From CAYOUV01 sp963790075 (lineage in GTDB: Bacteria; Chloroflexota; Anaerolineae; Anaerolineales; Villigracilaceae), in NCBI GenBank assembly GCA_963790075.1, contig CAWBNG010000004.1, positions 186,001 to 250,000 of the forward strand: a DNA stretch of 64,000 nucleotides. The letters are read 5' to 3'. Under the pieces are notes generated by a model, which had not been told where the DNA came from, made no database searches, and saw only the letters and a list, made by a program, of their open reading frames with translations. Below, in pieces: positions 55,743 to 64,000 of the stretch (the stretch's first letter is position 1; the number at the start of each line of letters is the position of its first letter). The position numbers and the translations under genes are program-made.

Positions 55743-57011
55743 ATGGAAACCGTAAAAGCAATTGGGGATTTTCTGACAGGTCTTGGAGCACCCGTCATGC
55801 TGCCTATCGTGATCTTCATTCTAGGGGTCATCCTCGGGCAGAAAGTAAGTCGGGCCTTCATCTCCGCCATAACGGTTGGTGTTGGTTTCATTGGCCTGGG
55901 CCTGGTGATCACACTGCTGTTCCAGGCGCTGGGACCAGCCACAGATGCGTTGGTGAAAGCCACCGGTATCCAGTTGACTTCATTGGATGTGGGCTGGGGT
56001 GTTGCGGCGGCAATCGCCTTTGGAACGACGGTTGGGGCCCTCGTGATTCCCCTGGCCTTTGGCTTGAATATCATCATGTTGCTCTTCAAGTGGACCAAAA
56101 CCCTCAACGTCGATATGTGGAACTTCTGGCACTATGCCTTTACTGGCTCGCTGGTCTACCTGGTCTCGGGCAATAACCTGCTGCTGGGTTTGATCGCTGC
56201 CACAATTCACGCCGCCGTTGCATTGCTGATTGCTGACTGGACTGCCAAGGATGTACAAGATTTCTTCAAGATTCCTGGCGTTTCAATTCCGCAAGGATGG
56301 GCAATCACCAGTGTTCCGATCATCAAGATCTTGAACTGGATTGTGGAAAAGATCCCGGGCCTGCGCGACATCCACTGGGATTTTGAATCCCTCGAGAAAC
56401 GTCTGGGTATATTCGGCCAGCCGATCGTCATGGGTGCCATCCTCGGTCTGCTCTTCGGCTTGATCGCCTATGGATTCGATACGCGAGTGCTGACCTTGGC
56501 CGTCCAGATGGCAGCTGTGATGCTGCTCATCCCGCGCATCATCGCCATCTTTATGGAAGGGCTGACACCGCTCTCCGAGGCTGCCCGGGCCTTCATGCAG
56601 AAGCGCTTTTCGGACCGTGAGTTCTATATTGGGCTCGACTCAGCCATCCTGATCGGCCATCCGATCACCATCGCCGCTGGCATCATCCTGATCCCGGTGA
56701 CGCTCTTCCTGGCTGCCATCCTGCCTGGCAACACGACCCTGCCAGCTGCTGACCTGGCTGCCACTGCCTTCTTCGTGGCCATGGTCCCGCCTTTGACGCG
56801 TGGTAACCTGTTCCGCTCGATCCTGTACGGTACGATTATCATGATCGTAGTGCTCTACATTTCGAGCTCCTTCGCTCCATTGATGACCGAGATCGCCAAG
56901 AGCATTGGCTATGCCATCCCCGAGGGTGCGGTCCAGATTACCGGCCTGTCTGGCGGCAACTGGATTGCCTGGGTGCTGACCAACATTACCAAACTTTTCT
57001 TCGGCGGCTAA
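55743..57011 (+). CDS. PTS galactitol-family IIC permease (SgcC-like)
   Basis: A 422-residue membrane permease of the PTS Gat family with about ten hydrophobic helices. Blocks resembling GatC include FLTGLGAPVMLPIVIFILG, PLAFGLNIIMLL, NFWHYAFTGSLVYLVSGNN and DSAILIGHPITIAAG. It imports and, with IIB, phosphorylates a sugar or sugar alcohol. ATAAGGAGAATGATA precedes the ATG. A 16-bp hairpin separates it from the next gene. Confidence 0.92.
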   Translation: METVKAIGDFLTGLGAPVMLPIVIFILGVILGQKVSRAFISAITVGVGFIGLGLVITLLFQALGPATDALVKATGIQLTSLDVGWGVAAAIAFGTTVGALVIPLAFGLNIIMLLFKWTKTLNVDMWNFWHYAFTGSLVYLVSGNNLLLGLIAATIHAAVALLIADWTAKDVQDFFKIPGVSIPQGWAITSVPIIKILNWIVEKIPGLRDIHWDFESLEKRLGIFGQPIVMGAILGLLFGLIAYGFDTRVLTLAVQMAAVMLLIPRIIAIFMEGLTPLSEAARAFMQKRFSDREFYIGLDSAILIGHPITIAAGIILIPVTLFLAAILPGNTTLPAADLAATAFFVAMVPPLTRGNLFRSILYGTIIMIVVLYISSSFAPLMTEIAKSIGYAIPEGAVQITGLSGGNWIAWVLTNITKLFFGG

Positions 57012-57031
57012 ACCGAAGCAGCATTTCCTCA

Positions 57032-57068
57032 GGTTGGAGAAGAGACTTCGGTAGTCTCTTCTCCAACC
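57032..57068 (+). other. Perfect intercistronic hairpin after IIC
   Basis: A 16-bp perfect stem (57032-57047 with 57053-57068), loop TCGGT. No U-run follows, so it is less likely a full terminator than a processing or stability element that sets IIC and downstream gene ratios. Confidence 0.65.
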
Positions 57069-57107
57069 ATGCAATCATTTCAAATGTTATTGTGAAAGAC
57101 GGCTTTT

Positions 57108-58205
57108 ATGAATCTCGACAACATGCAACTACTTGAGCAACTTTGTGCCATTCATGCCGTCTCCGGTCGCGAAGATGCGATGACGGCCTTTGTACGTGAC
57201 ATGATCCGTCCTCTGGTGGATGAGGTCAGCGTCGACAATTTGGGTAACGTGGTGGGGATCATTAAGGGCACCTCCTATCCGGATCACAAGTTGATGCTTC
57301 AAGCCCACATGGACGAATTAGGCCTGATTGTGCGCAACATCACCGATGACGGATTCTTGCTGATCGAACGCGTGGGCGGCATCCCGGAGAAGACCCTGAT
57401 GGGCCAGCGTATGGATATCATGACCGACGATGGAAAGCTGATTCCCGCCTATGTCGGTGCCAAGTCGCACCACATCACCGGATCGGATGAAAAATATCGA
57501 GTTCCAAATGTACACGAAATGTTTCTGGATCTGGGTTTGCCCAGCCGCCAAGCCGTGGAACGGGCCGGGATCCAGGTCGGGGATCCTGTGACCTACCATC
57601 CCAATTTTCATCGTTTTGGGGATGGATTGATCTGCTCGAAAGCACTGGATAACCGGGTTGGCGTTTTCGTGATCCTTGATGCGCTCAGGTTTTTCGCCGA
57701 ACATCGACCGCCTTCCACGCTCATTTTCTCGTTCACTGTGTTGGAAGAATTCTCCATACGTGGCTCATTACCGACTGTGACACGCACCCGGCCGGATGCT
57801 ATTATTTCGATCGATATTACCATTGCGCCGGATACCCCCATTGATCAGCCGCTGCATCCGGTACAAATGCGCAAAGGTCCGGCGGTCAAATTGATGGACT
57901 TTCACGGCCGCGGTACACTGGGGGGATTATTCTCCTCGCCTAAATTGCGCCGATTTATCGAAGCGACATCTAGGCAAGAAGGTCTCCCTCTGCAGCGGGA
58001 AGTCATCGTCGGCGTAATCACGGACCCGGCTTTCCAGCTGTACTTGGGAGATCAGGGATTCGTGATCGCAGGATTATCCATCCCGCAGCGCTACAGCCAT
58101 GCCTCCATTCAAATGTGCCATGAAACCGATGTGGTGCAGATGCTTCAACTTGTCAAAGCTGTGGCTGCAGCCTTTACCCCTCAAGTCGATTTGACCCGAG
58201 GGTGA
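57108..58205 (+). CDS. M42-family metallopeptidase-like protein (SgcX-like)
   Basis: A 365-residue M42 aminopeptidase/deblocking-type protein. Metal and active-site elements: AHMDELGLIV, ALDNRVGVFV, Glu pair in VLEEFSIRGS, DITIAPD, and IPQRYSHAS near the C-terminus. The group includes SgcX and FrvX, which sit in PTS operons and may act on peptide-like or glycosylated substrates; their true substrate is unknown. It is in the middle of the sgc-like operon. Confidence 0.88.
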   Translation: MNLDNMQLLEQLCAIHAVSGREDAMTAFVRDMIRPLVDEVSVDNLGNVVGIIKGTSYPDHKLMLQAHMDELGLIVRNITDDGFLLIERVGGIPEKTLMGQRMDIMTDDGKLIPAYVGAKSHHITGSDEKYRVPNVHEMFLDLGLPSRQAVERAGIQVGDPVTYHPNFHRFGDGLICSKALDNRVGVFVILDALRFFAEHRPPSTLIFSFTVLEEFSIRGSLPTVTRTRPDAIISIDITIAPDTPIDQPLHPVQMRKGPAVKLMDFHGRGTLGGLFSSPKLRRFIEATSRQEGLPLQREVIVGVITDPAFQLYLGDQGFVIAGLSIPQRYSHASIQMCHETDVVQMLQLVKAVAAAFTPQVDLTRG

Positions 58206-58240
58206 TTTGAGTTTTCAATTCCATAGCAAACGAGGTATTC

Positions 58241-59053
58241 ATGAAGACTTGGATTAAAGAACTCTTTGGAACTGAAAAGCCGGTGATCGGGATGTGCCAC
58301 ATGCAAGCCCTACCTGGCGATCCCGGATACGATCCTGAAAAAGGGTTGGATTCGGTCTACGCATGTGCCCGCGCGGATTTGCTGGCCTTACAGCAGGGTG
58401 GTGTGGACGCCGTGCTCTTTTCCAACGAGTTCAGTCTCCCCTATTTGACGCAAGTCGAAACCATCACCGTGGCCTGCATGGCCAATGTGATTGCTGAGAT
58501 GAAATCGGAAATTAAGATCCCATATGGTGTCAACGTATTGTGGGATCCGAAGGCCTCCATCGATCTGGCTATGGCAACCGGTGCGCAATTTGTACGTGAG
58601 ATTTTTACCGGTGTTTACGCCAGCGACTTTGGCCTATGGAATACCAATATCGGTGAAACGATCAGGCACCAGTCCGCTGTGGGAGCACAACACGTGCGCC
58701 TGCTGTTCAACATTGTCCCGGAGTCGGCTGTATACCTGGGCAACCGCCAGATCGCTGATATTGCACGCTCGACAGTCTTCAACAATCGCCCCGACGCTTT
58801 GTGCGTATCGGGCTTGACAGCTGGCGTCGAAACTTCTGCCCAAACTCTGAAACTGGTTGCGGAAGCTGTGCCGGATACGCCGGTTTTTGCCAATACTGGC
58901 GTTCGACTCGAGAATGTCGCCGATCAGCTGTTAAATGCGGACGGGGCTATCATTGGGACGGCCTTCAAAGATGATGGCGATACCTGGAATGCCGTCAACG
59001 TAGAACGGGTCCGGGCCATTATGAATAGGGTGAAGGAAATCAGGAAGGGATAA
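58241..59053 (+). CDS. BtpA/SgcQ-family TIM-barrel protein
   Basis: A 270-residue protein of the BtpA family. Marked blocks: PVIGMCHMQALPGDPGY, ARADLLALQQGGVDAVLFSN, GVNVLWDPKASIDLAMATGA, FVREIFTGVYASDFGLWNT, and VSGLTAGVETSAQTLKLVAE. BtpA was linked to photosystem I assembly in cyanobacteria; most members, such as SgcQ, occur in sugar operons with unknown reaction. It probably acts on the sugar phosphate made by the PTS. Confidence 0.88.
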   Translation: MKTWIKELFGTEKPVIGMCHMQALPGDPGYDPEKGLDSVYACARADLLALQQGGVDAVLFSNEFSLPYLTQVETITVACMANVIAEMKSEIKIPYGVNVLWDPKASIDLAMATGAQFVREIFTGVYASDFGLWNTNIGETIRHQSAVGAQHVRLLFNIVPESAVYLGNRQIADIARSTVFNNRPDALCVSGLTAGVETSAQTLKLVAEAVPDTPVFANTGVRLENVADQLLNADGAIIGTAFKDDGDTWNAVNVERVRAIMNRVKEIRKG

Positions 59054-59055
59054 TT

Positions 59056-59703
59056 GTGTCATTTCGCATTGCGCCATCCCTGGCGTCTGCCCCATCGGAC
59101 CATTTGGGCGAGGTCATTGTCGAATTGGAGATTGCTGGAGCAGATTACATCCATTTCGATATCGAAGACGGCTCGTTCGTCCCGGTTATGACGCTTGGGA
59201 CCAAGCTGATTGCCGATTTGCGGCGTTATACTCGCTTGCCTTTTGATGTACATTTGATGATGGGTAATCCGGAATGGCTGGTACCGGAATTGGTCACGAT
59301 AGGTGCGAATCGTATTTCGGTACACTACGAAGCCTGTCTTTATCCGCGGCGCGTGCTAAGGCGGATCGTTTCATCCGGAGTCGAAGCCGGGATTGCTTTT
59401 AACCCGGCGACTCCTGTTCCCGATCTGACATACTTGAAACCCTACCTGTCGTTTGTCCTGATCCTGACCTCCGAACCAGAAATGCCGGATTGCCCGTTCC
59501 TGCCCGAAGTATTGGATAAAGTCCGGCAAGGCAAGCAGACCAAAGGCTTGGAGGGAATCGAATGGGTCGTGGATGGTGGGGTCAATTCCGAGAATCTGGC
59601 CTCCGTGATCGCGGCTGGCACCGATACGGTCGTTGTTGGCCGTTCTGTATTCAAGGAAAATAAGATCGCCGAGAATATTCGAACATTGAGAGACAGTGCC
59701 TGA
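59056..59703 (+). CDS. Ribulose-phosphate 3-epimerase-like protein (SgcE-like)
   Basis: A 215-residue TIM-barrel epimerase of the Rpe family. The metal ligands are all kept: His and Asp in YIHFDIEDGSFVP, His in FDVHLMMGNPE, and Asp in WVVDGGVNSENL; catalytic Asp residues coincide with two of these. It should interconvert ketose phosphates at C3, although substrate may differ from D-ribulose-5-phosphate. The start is GTG 59056, behind AGGAAGG, 2 bp after the BtpA stop. Confidence 0.88.
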   Translation: MSFRIAPSLASAPSDHLGEVIVELEIAGADYIHFDIEDGSFVPVMTLGTKLIADLRRYTRLPFDVHLMMGNPEWLVPELVTIGANRISVHYEACLYPRRVLRRIVSSGVEAGIAFNPATPVPDLTYLKPYLSFVLILTSEPEMPDCPFLPEVLDKVRQGKQTKGLEGIEWVVDGGVNSENLASVIAAGTDTVVVGRSVFKENKIAENIRTLRDSA

Positions 59704-59715
59704 CATTGGAGCGGT

Positions 59716-60195
59716 ATGCAATATACACTGGTGGATCTACTAAAGGTTGAACATATCGTGGTAGGCCTCGACGCGCTGGATGCGCAGGATGCAGTCAGCA
59801 AGCTGACTCAAAAACTTGTTGCGACGGAGCATGTTACGCGCGAATTTTCCGAGGATGTCTGGCAGCGCGAGGCGACTTTCCCTACCGGTCTGCCCACCCA
59901 ACCGCTGGCGGTCGCGATCCCACATGCGGACCCGGATCATGTCCTCAAGTCGGCAGTTTGCATCGGAGTGCTCAAGTCACCGGTCAGGTTCGCGCAGATG
60001 GGCACGGACGGTTCCACGGTCCTGGAGGCGCATATTCTCTTTATGCTGGCAATCAAAGAACGCGAGAAACAAGTCGAGATGATCCAGCAATTGATGACTT
60101 TGATCCAGTCCCCGGCGCTGCTGGAGGGGCTGACGAAAACACATGATCCGGATAGTGCGATAGAATTGATCCGGCAGACATTGAACGAGGCATAG
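59716..60195 (+). CDS. PTS IIA component, fructose/galactitol type (SgcA-like)
   Basis: A 159-residue IIA domain of the mannitol/fructose/galactitol type. The phosphorylated His is in VAIPHADPDHVLKSAVCIGV. C-terminal segment IKEREKQVEMIQQLMTLIQ is typical. It passes phosphate from HPr to IIB. The next start codon follows its stop directly. Confidence 0.92.
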   Translation: MQYTLVDLLKVEHIVVGLDALDAQDAVSKLTQKLVATEHVTREFSEDVWQREATFPTGLPTQPLAVAIPHADPDHVLKSAVCIGVLKSPVRFAQMGTDGSTVLEAHILFMLAIKEREKQVEMIQQLMTLIQSPALLEGLTKTHDPDSAIELIRQTLNEA

Positions 60196-60468
60196 ATGCA
60201 AACATCTGTATTAATCGTGACCGATGATGTCGGTCTGCACGCCCGGCCGGCATCCGAATTCGTCAGGCTGGCAGGGCAGTTCAAGTCCAGCCTGCAAATA
60301 CGGAATTTAACCAAGCAGTCGGACTGGGTGGATGCCAAGAGTATTTTGATGGTACTGACTCTGGGCGTAGAGCAAAATCACGAGATTGAATTGATGGCTG
60401 AGGGGGAAGATGAAGGGGCTGCGATTCGATCCATGGAGGAGTTAGTACAGCATAACTTTAAAGGTTGA
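60196..60468 (+). CDS. HPr phosphocarrier protein
   Basis: A 90-residue HPr. The active-site His (about residue 17) is in DVGLHARPASEFV, and the regulatory Ser is in DAKSILMVLTLGV, so control by an HPr kinase is possible. It accepts phosphate from enzyme I, which is not in the window. It directly abuts the IIA gene, so it is probably dedicated to this system or is the general HPr of the cell. Confidence 0.93.
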   Translation: MQTSVLIVTDDVGLHARPASEFVRLAGQFKSSLQIRNLTKQSDWVDAKSILMVLTLGVEQNHEIELMAEGEDEGAAIRSMEELVQHNFKG

Positions 60469-60485
60469 TCGTTTGGAGGTGTAAG

Positions 60486-61250
60486 TTGTTAGATAATAAA
60501 GTTGCCATTGTCACCGGAGCCAACAGCGGGATTGGCCGGGCGATTGCCTTGGGATTGGCCAAGGCCGGCGCTTCAGTGACCATCGATTATGTTGCCAATC
60601 CCGAATCGGCCGAGGCGTTGGAACAAGAAATCAACAAATTGGGAAAAAAAACGCTGATGGTGGATGCGGACGTCAGCCAGGTCGCTGATTTACAAATGCT
60701 GGTGCAAAAAACGGTCGAGATGTTTGGCCGGCTGGACATTTTGGTCAATAACGCCGGGATCGAGACGCGTACGTCTGTGCTGGATACGACCGAGAAACAG
60801 TATGACAAGGTCATGGCGGTTAATTTGAAGGGCGCCTTCTTCGGCACCCAACTGGCCGCCAAGCAAATGATAAATCAGGGTGGCGGCGGGCGTATCATCA
60901 ACATTTCTTCGGTGCATGAAGATTGGCCGATGCCGGGCAACACGCCCTACTGCTGTTCCAAAGGCGGGATGCGTATGCTGACGCGTACGGCTGGCGTCGA
61001 ACTGGCGCAGCACGACATCACAGTGGTTGGTGTGGGGCCGGGCGCGGTAGCAACGCCGATCAACCAAAGCACCATGAGCGACCCCGAGAAACTATCCAGG
61101 CTCAATGCTGCCATCCCGATGGGCCGGGTGGCAGACCCGGCAGACATCGCCAATCTGGTTGTCTGGCTGGCGTCCGATGAAGCTGGATATATCACCGCCA
61201 CCACATACTTTGTGGACGGCGGGATTATGCAATCCAGTCCGGGGTTGTAA
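60486..61250 (+). CDS. SDR-family oxidoreductase
   Basis: A 254-residue classical short-chain dehydrogenase. NAD(P) motif TGANSGIGRAIAL, NNAGIE, catalytic Ser in NISSVHE, Tyr-x3-Lys as YCCSKGGM, and GPGAVATPINQ. Close to the glucose 1-dehydrogenase-like group; probably oxidises or reduces the sugar or a breakdown product of this operon. TTG 60486 is chosen because GGAGGT lies five bases before it; the upstream in-frame TTG overlaps the HPr stop. Last gene of the operon. Confidence 0.88.
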   Translation: MLDNKVAIVTGANSGIGRAIALGLAKAGASVTIDYVANPESAEALEQEINKLGKKTLMVDADVSQVADLQMLVQKTVEMFGRLDILVNNAGIETRTSVLDTTEKQYDKVMAVNLKGAFFGTQLAAKQMINQGGGGRIINISSVHEDWPMPGNTPYCCSKGGMRMLTRTAGVELAQHDITVVGVGPGAVATPINQSTMSDPEKLSRLNAAIPMGRVADPADIANLVVWLASDEAGYITATTYFVDGGIMQSSPGL

Positions 61251-61304
61251 TCCATATTTTTAATATTGCGGCTGATTCGAGCTGCCGACAAGTGCATGTG
61301 TTAT

Positions 61305-61336
61305 AAAAAGTGCGCCAGATCAAATATCTGGCGCAC
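61305..61336. terminator. Terminator between convergent genes
   Basis: GTGCGCCAGAT (61310-61320) pairs with ATCTGGCGCAC (61326-61336). The minus-strand reading is followed by TTTTTAT, so it mainly serves the symporter gene; it may stop the plus operon as well. Confidence 0.8.
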
Positions 61337-61347
61337 TCATCATTGTC

Positions 61348-62790
61348 TCATTCGTCTTGAACTGCCGCTCGTTCTTTTCGGCGTGCCAATAATTTGCGGA
61401 TGCGGGTATGCTTCTCGCGCGTCAGCGGGTAGAACCAGGCCAAGATCACCGCGCTGAATAACAAAACCGCGCCAAAGGGACCGATCAGGATGCGAATGGC
61501 TGTCAGGGCTGAGGCTGGCTGGGTGAACTGTGTCACACCTTCGGGCGGGGACTGGTAGCCGAACCAGCCCAGCACCTGCAAGGCGATGAAAATCGCCAGC
61601 GCACCGGTCAGTTTGCGGATGAAGTTCTTGACGCCATAGTAAATGCCCTCCTGGCGGCGGCGTGTACGCAGCTCATCCCACTCGATCACATCCGGGAAGA
61701 TCGAGTTGGGCAGTACGTGCGCGGTCGAGACCGAGATGCCAGCCATGACTGCCAATACCAGCACGTAAGTGATTTGTCCCGGCTGGATGGTAAAGATCAA
61801 CAATTGCACGACCGCCCAGAAGCTCATGCCGATGATGTAAGCGATATGCTTGCTGAGTTTGCCTGAGAGCCAGACCCAGAAGGGCAGCATCAGCACTGAG
61901 GTGATCAGCAGGAAGGCGAAGACGGTCGATTCGAGCGGCAGGCCGAGCGCCTTCTGCAACAGGTTGCCGCGCGCCACCCAGTACAGCATGAAGAACGGCA
62001 GCACCAGCGCCACCAGATCAAAGGTGATCCAATTTAGCATGTAAAGTACTGTTGCAAAGCGGAAGGGGATGTTCGACCAGGCCACGCGCACCGTCTCCAG
62101 GAAGGGCGTATCTTGCTCTTGCTGGATCTCCTCTTCTGAGCGTACGCGTTCCTTGACCACGAAGAAGATTAGCAGGAAAGGAAAGACTGCCAGTCCGCCG
62201 AAGAGCGCCGCGACGACCATGTAACCCTGCTGCTGGGTCGCGCCGGAAGCCAGGACCGCGTCCACGATCGCAGGAGCAGCCACGGCCGTCACCAGAGACG
62301 CGAAAAGGTTGAAAAACATGCGAAAGCCGGTCAGGCTGGTTCGCTCATCGTAATCAGGCGTGATTTCTGGTGTCAGCGAATAGTAGGGCACGCTGACGAA
62401 GGTCTGCAGTGTGTCGCTCAGCATGAAAGCCACCGAAACGGTCACGGCCAGCGCGATCTGGTTCTGGAAGGGTGGGGCCCACCACAACATCAGGAAAGCC
62501 AGCGCGAAGGGGATCGAAAAGAACAGCAGGAACGGGCGGCGACGGCCCCAGCGTGTGCGTACCCTGTCGCTGATCGTGCCGACGATTGGATCGTTGACCG
62601 CGTCCCAGATGATGCCGACCAGCGCGGCCACCGAGGCGATGCGCGGTTCCAGCCCGACCACGTCGGTCAGAAAGATGGCATAAAAGATCTGGCGCAGGGT
62701 GCCGAAGCTGGCCAGGCTCCAGTCACCGGTCCCATAGGCCAGTTTGAGCCATAGCGAAAGGTGGCCTTCTCTGGCAGTTTGCTTCTGCAT
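61348..62790 (-). CDS. GPH-family (MelB-like) sugar:cation symporter
   Basis: A 480-residue membrane transporter with about twelve hydrophobic helices. N-terminal KLAYGTGDWSLASF and the loop WDAVNDPIVGTISDRVRTRW followed by GRRRPFLLF are diagnostic of the glycoside-pentoside-hexuronide family. The late loop PDVIEWDELRTRRRQEGIYY is also typical. Substrate probably a glycoside or sugar taken up with H+ or Na+. AAAGGAGTATGCA precedes the ATG. It converges on the PTS operon and may or may not share its pathway. Confidence 0.92.
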   Translation of the reverse strand: MQKQTAREGHLSLWLKLAYGTGDWSLASFGTLRQIFYAIFLTDVVGLEPRIASVAALVGIIWDAVNDPIVGTISDRVRTRWGRRRPFLLFFSIPFALAFLMLWWAPPFQNQIALAVTVSVAFMLSDTLQTFVSVPYYSLTPEITPDYDERTSLTGFRMFFNLFASLVTAVAAPAIVDAVLASGATQQQGYMVVAALFGGLAVFPFLLIFFVVKERVRSEEEIQQEQDTPFLETVRVAWSNIPFRFATVLYMLNWITFDLVALVLPFFMLYWVARGNLLQKALGLPLESTVFAFLLITSVLMLPFWVWLSGKLSKHIAYIIGMSFWAVVQLLIFTIQPGQITYVLVLAVMAGISVSTAHVLPNSIFPDVIEWDELRTRRRQEGIYYGVKNFIRKLTGALAIFIALQVLGWFGYQSPPEGVTQFTQPASALTAIRILIGPFGAVLLFSAVILAWFYPLTREKHTRIRKLLARRKERAAVQDE

Positions 62791-62911
62791 TGCATACTCC
62801 TTTGGCGAGGGTTGTCAACTTTGCTGCATTGGGTATAACAAATCTAACACCGATAACTGCAAATCACCTCGCCAAGCAACAGGCAATAGGTTTTCACGTT
62901 ACAATATCCGC

Positions 62912-64000
62912 ATGTCCTCCCTGGCAGATAAACTCAAAGCTTTGGGCGTCAAACTCGGGACCTCCGAGTTAAGCCCCCCCAAGGTCAGGCACGGCACTCC
63001 GATCGAGAAGATTTTGGAGGGGCAATTCCAAACCACGCCGCGTGGCGAGGCCTTCGTGGTCGAACAGCAACATCCGATGGAGTACCGCCACGGGATTTTC
63101 CCGATTCGCCTGGAGTCGCCGCTGGAGGTGGTCGCGGCTTGGGCGCAGGACGCGCGTCTCGCAAGCTTCGATCCGGCTTCCTTTATCTTCCTGGATACCG
63201 AGACCAGCGGACTGTCTGGCGGGACTGGGACGTACGCCTTCATGGTAGGTGCGGGACGCTTCGAAACGACCGAGCAGGGTGAACGCTTCCACTTGCGGCA
63301 GTTCTTCATGCGCGATCCAGCTGAGGAACCGGCTATGTTGGAGGCTCTGGCTGAATTCCTGGCCCCGGCCCGGGCATTGGTGACCTATAACGGCAAAGCC
63401 TTCGATCTGCCATTGTTGCGTACGCGCTACATCCTGCATAACATCCCGCTGCCTTTCGAAAATTATGCCCACGTGGACCTGCTGCCGCTGGCGCGTCGCT
63501 TGTGGCGCGACCGTCTGCCCAGCCGCACCCTGAAGTATATCGAAGAGAACGTGATGCTGGCTCCGCGCACCAGCGAGGAAGTGCCCGGTTACGAAATTCC
63601 CTGGCTGTACTTTGACTACCTGCGCAGCGGGGATGCCACGCCGCTCAGGGGCGTTTTCTACCATAACGCAATGGACATCCTGGCCTTGGCGGCTTTGCTC
63701 AATCACACAGCCGGGCTGCTGTCCGATCCGCTTAACGGGCAGGTCGAGCACGGACTTGACCTGGTGGCGATCGCAAAATTATATGAAGACCTGAGCCGCT
63801 GGGATCAGGCGGCGCGCATCTATGAGCGCGGGCTGGAGATGGAACTCGACCAAAACGACTTTGCCCAGGCGGCGCACAGGCTTTCGATCCTGCATAAACG
63901 CCGCGGCGATCTGGACCAGGCCGTCCGCTGGTGGGAGCAGGCCGCCGCCGAAGGACACATCTACGCCCATGTGGAACTGGCCAAGTACTACGAGCACCGC
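62912..64000 (+). CDS. RNase H-like/DEDD exonuclease with TPR tail (YprB-like), 3'-truncated
   Basis: An open frame from ATG 62912 to the window end (363 codons). It begins MSSLADKLKALGVKLG. A DEDD 3'-5' exonuclease core follows: Asp95 and Glu97 in FIFLDTETSGLSGG, YNGKAFDLPLLRTRY, and YHNAMDILALAALL as the last motif. From about residue 285 TPR-like helices start (LYEDLSRWDQAARIYERGLE; KRRGDLDQAVRWWEQAAAEG). This matches YprB-type ribonuclease H-like proteins. Nucleic acid substrate unknown. No ribosome-binding site is obvious before the ATG. Confidence 0.85.
   Translation, partial: MSSLADKLKALGVKLGTSELSPPKVRHGTPIEKILEGQFQTTPRGEAFVVEQQHPMEYRHGIFPIRLESPLEVVAAWAQDARLASFDPASFIFLDTETSGLSGGTGTYAFMVGAGRFETTEQGERFHLRQFFMRDPAEEPAMLEALAEFLAPARALVTYNGKAFDLPLLRTRYILHNIPLPFENYAHVDLLPLARRLWRDRLPSRTLKYIEENVMLAPRTSEEVPGYEIPWLYFDYLRSGDATPLRGVFYHNAMDILALAALLNHTAGLLSDPLNGQVEHGLDLVAIAKLYEDLSRWDQAARIYERGLEMELDQNDFAQAAHRLSILHKRRGDLDQAVRWWEQAAAEGHIYAHVELAKYYEHR

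Overview
The window reads as chromosomal DNA from an anaerobic member of the Chloroflexota, most likely class Anaerolineae. This rests on several signs seen together. There is a complete 16S-Ile-Ala-23S-5S rRNA operon with a Chloroflexota-like 16S. Many exported proteins and lipoproteins carry Thr/Pro-rich linkers. Pyruvate:ferredoxin oxidoreductase and other Fe-S enzymes indicate anaerobic metabolism, and a bacterial inositol-3-phosphate synthase is present. Placement is by impression; no tree could be built. Most of the window is ordinary housekeeping and metabolic DNA, with a few accessory patches.

Positions 1-7.9 kb hold the end of a CCG-domain Fe-S protein, an aminotransferase, an SH3-like exported protein, a Fur-family regulator with a CbiMQO nickel/cobalt importer, and metK behind a complete SAM-I riboswitch with a visible terminator/antiterminator switch. 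Positions 7.9-18.7 kb are mostly minus-strand exported proteins: a sulfatase-modifying-factor-fold lipoprotein, a C39-like peptidase with TPRs, a LamG-like lipoprotein and a NodB deacetylase. Among them lies a compact accessory cluster with a DNA methyltransferase, a VapBC pair and a PD-(D/E)XK-like protein. An SDR-type threonine dehydrogenase, a LysM protein, a HIT protein and inositol-phosphate synthase are also here.

Positions 18.8-30 kb carry a GAF histidine kinase / PfkB kinase / M20 peptidase operon, a TgpA-like transglutaminase, a Ser/Thr kinase fused to a PD40 propeller, and a PerR-like regulator overlapping a P1B-4 metal-export ATPase. Positions 30.2-36 kb are the CIRCE-controlled hrcA-grpE-dnaK-dnaJ-prmA heat-shock operon. 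Positions 36-40.6 kb hold a BNR-repeat lipoprotein, a lamin-tail protein and the dnaX-ybaB-recR operon.

Positions 40.6-46.6 kb contain a truncated glycosyltransferase remnant followed by three tandem rRNA promoters and the rRNA operon with its processing stems. Positions 46.6-53.6 kb hold bS21 behind an unexplained leader with mutually exclusive terminator and antiterminator helices, infA, a DHOD-like protein with NifJ-type pyruvate:ferredoxin oxidoreductase, a NUDIX hydrolase, and a frameshifted LysM lipoprotein.

Positions 54-61.3 kb hold the most distinctive system: a DeoR-regulated operon matching the parts of the little-understood E. coli sgc cluster (IIB, IIC, M42 SgcX-like, BtpA/SgcQ-like, epimerase SgcE-like, IIA), extended by a dedicated HPr, an SDR dehydrogenase and an unrecognised 168-residue protein. 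A GPH-type sugar symporter faces it. The window ends inside a DEDD-exonuclease/TPR (YprB-like) gene.
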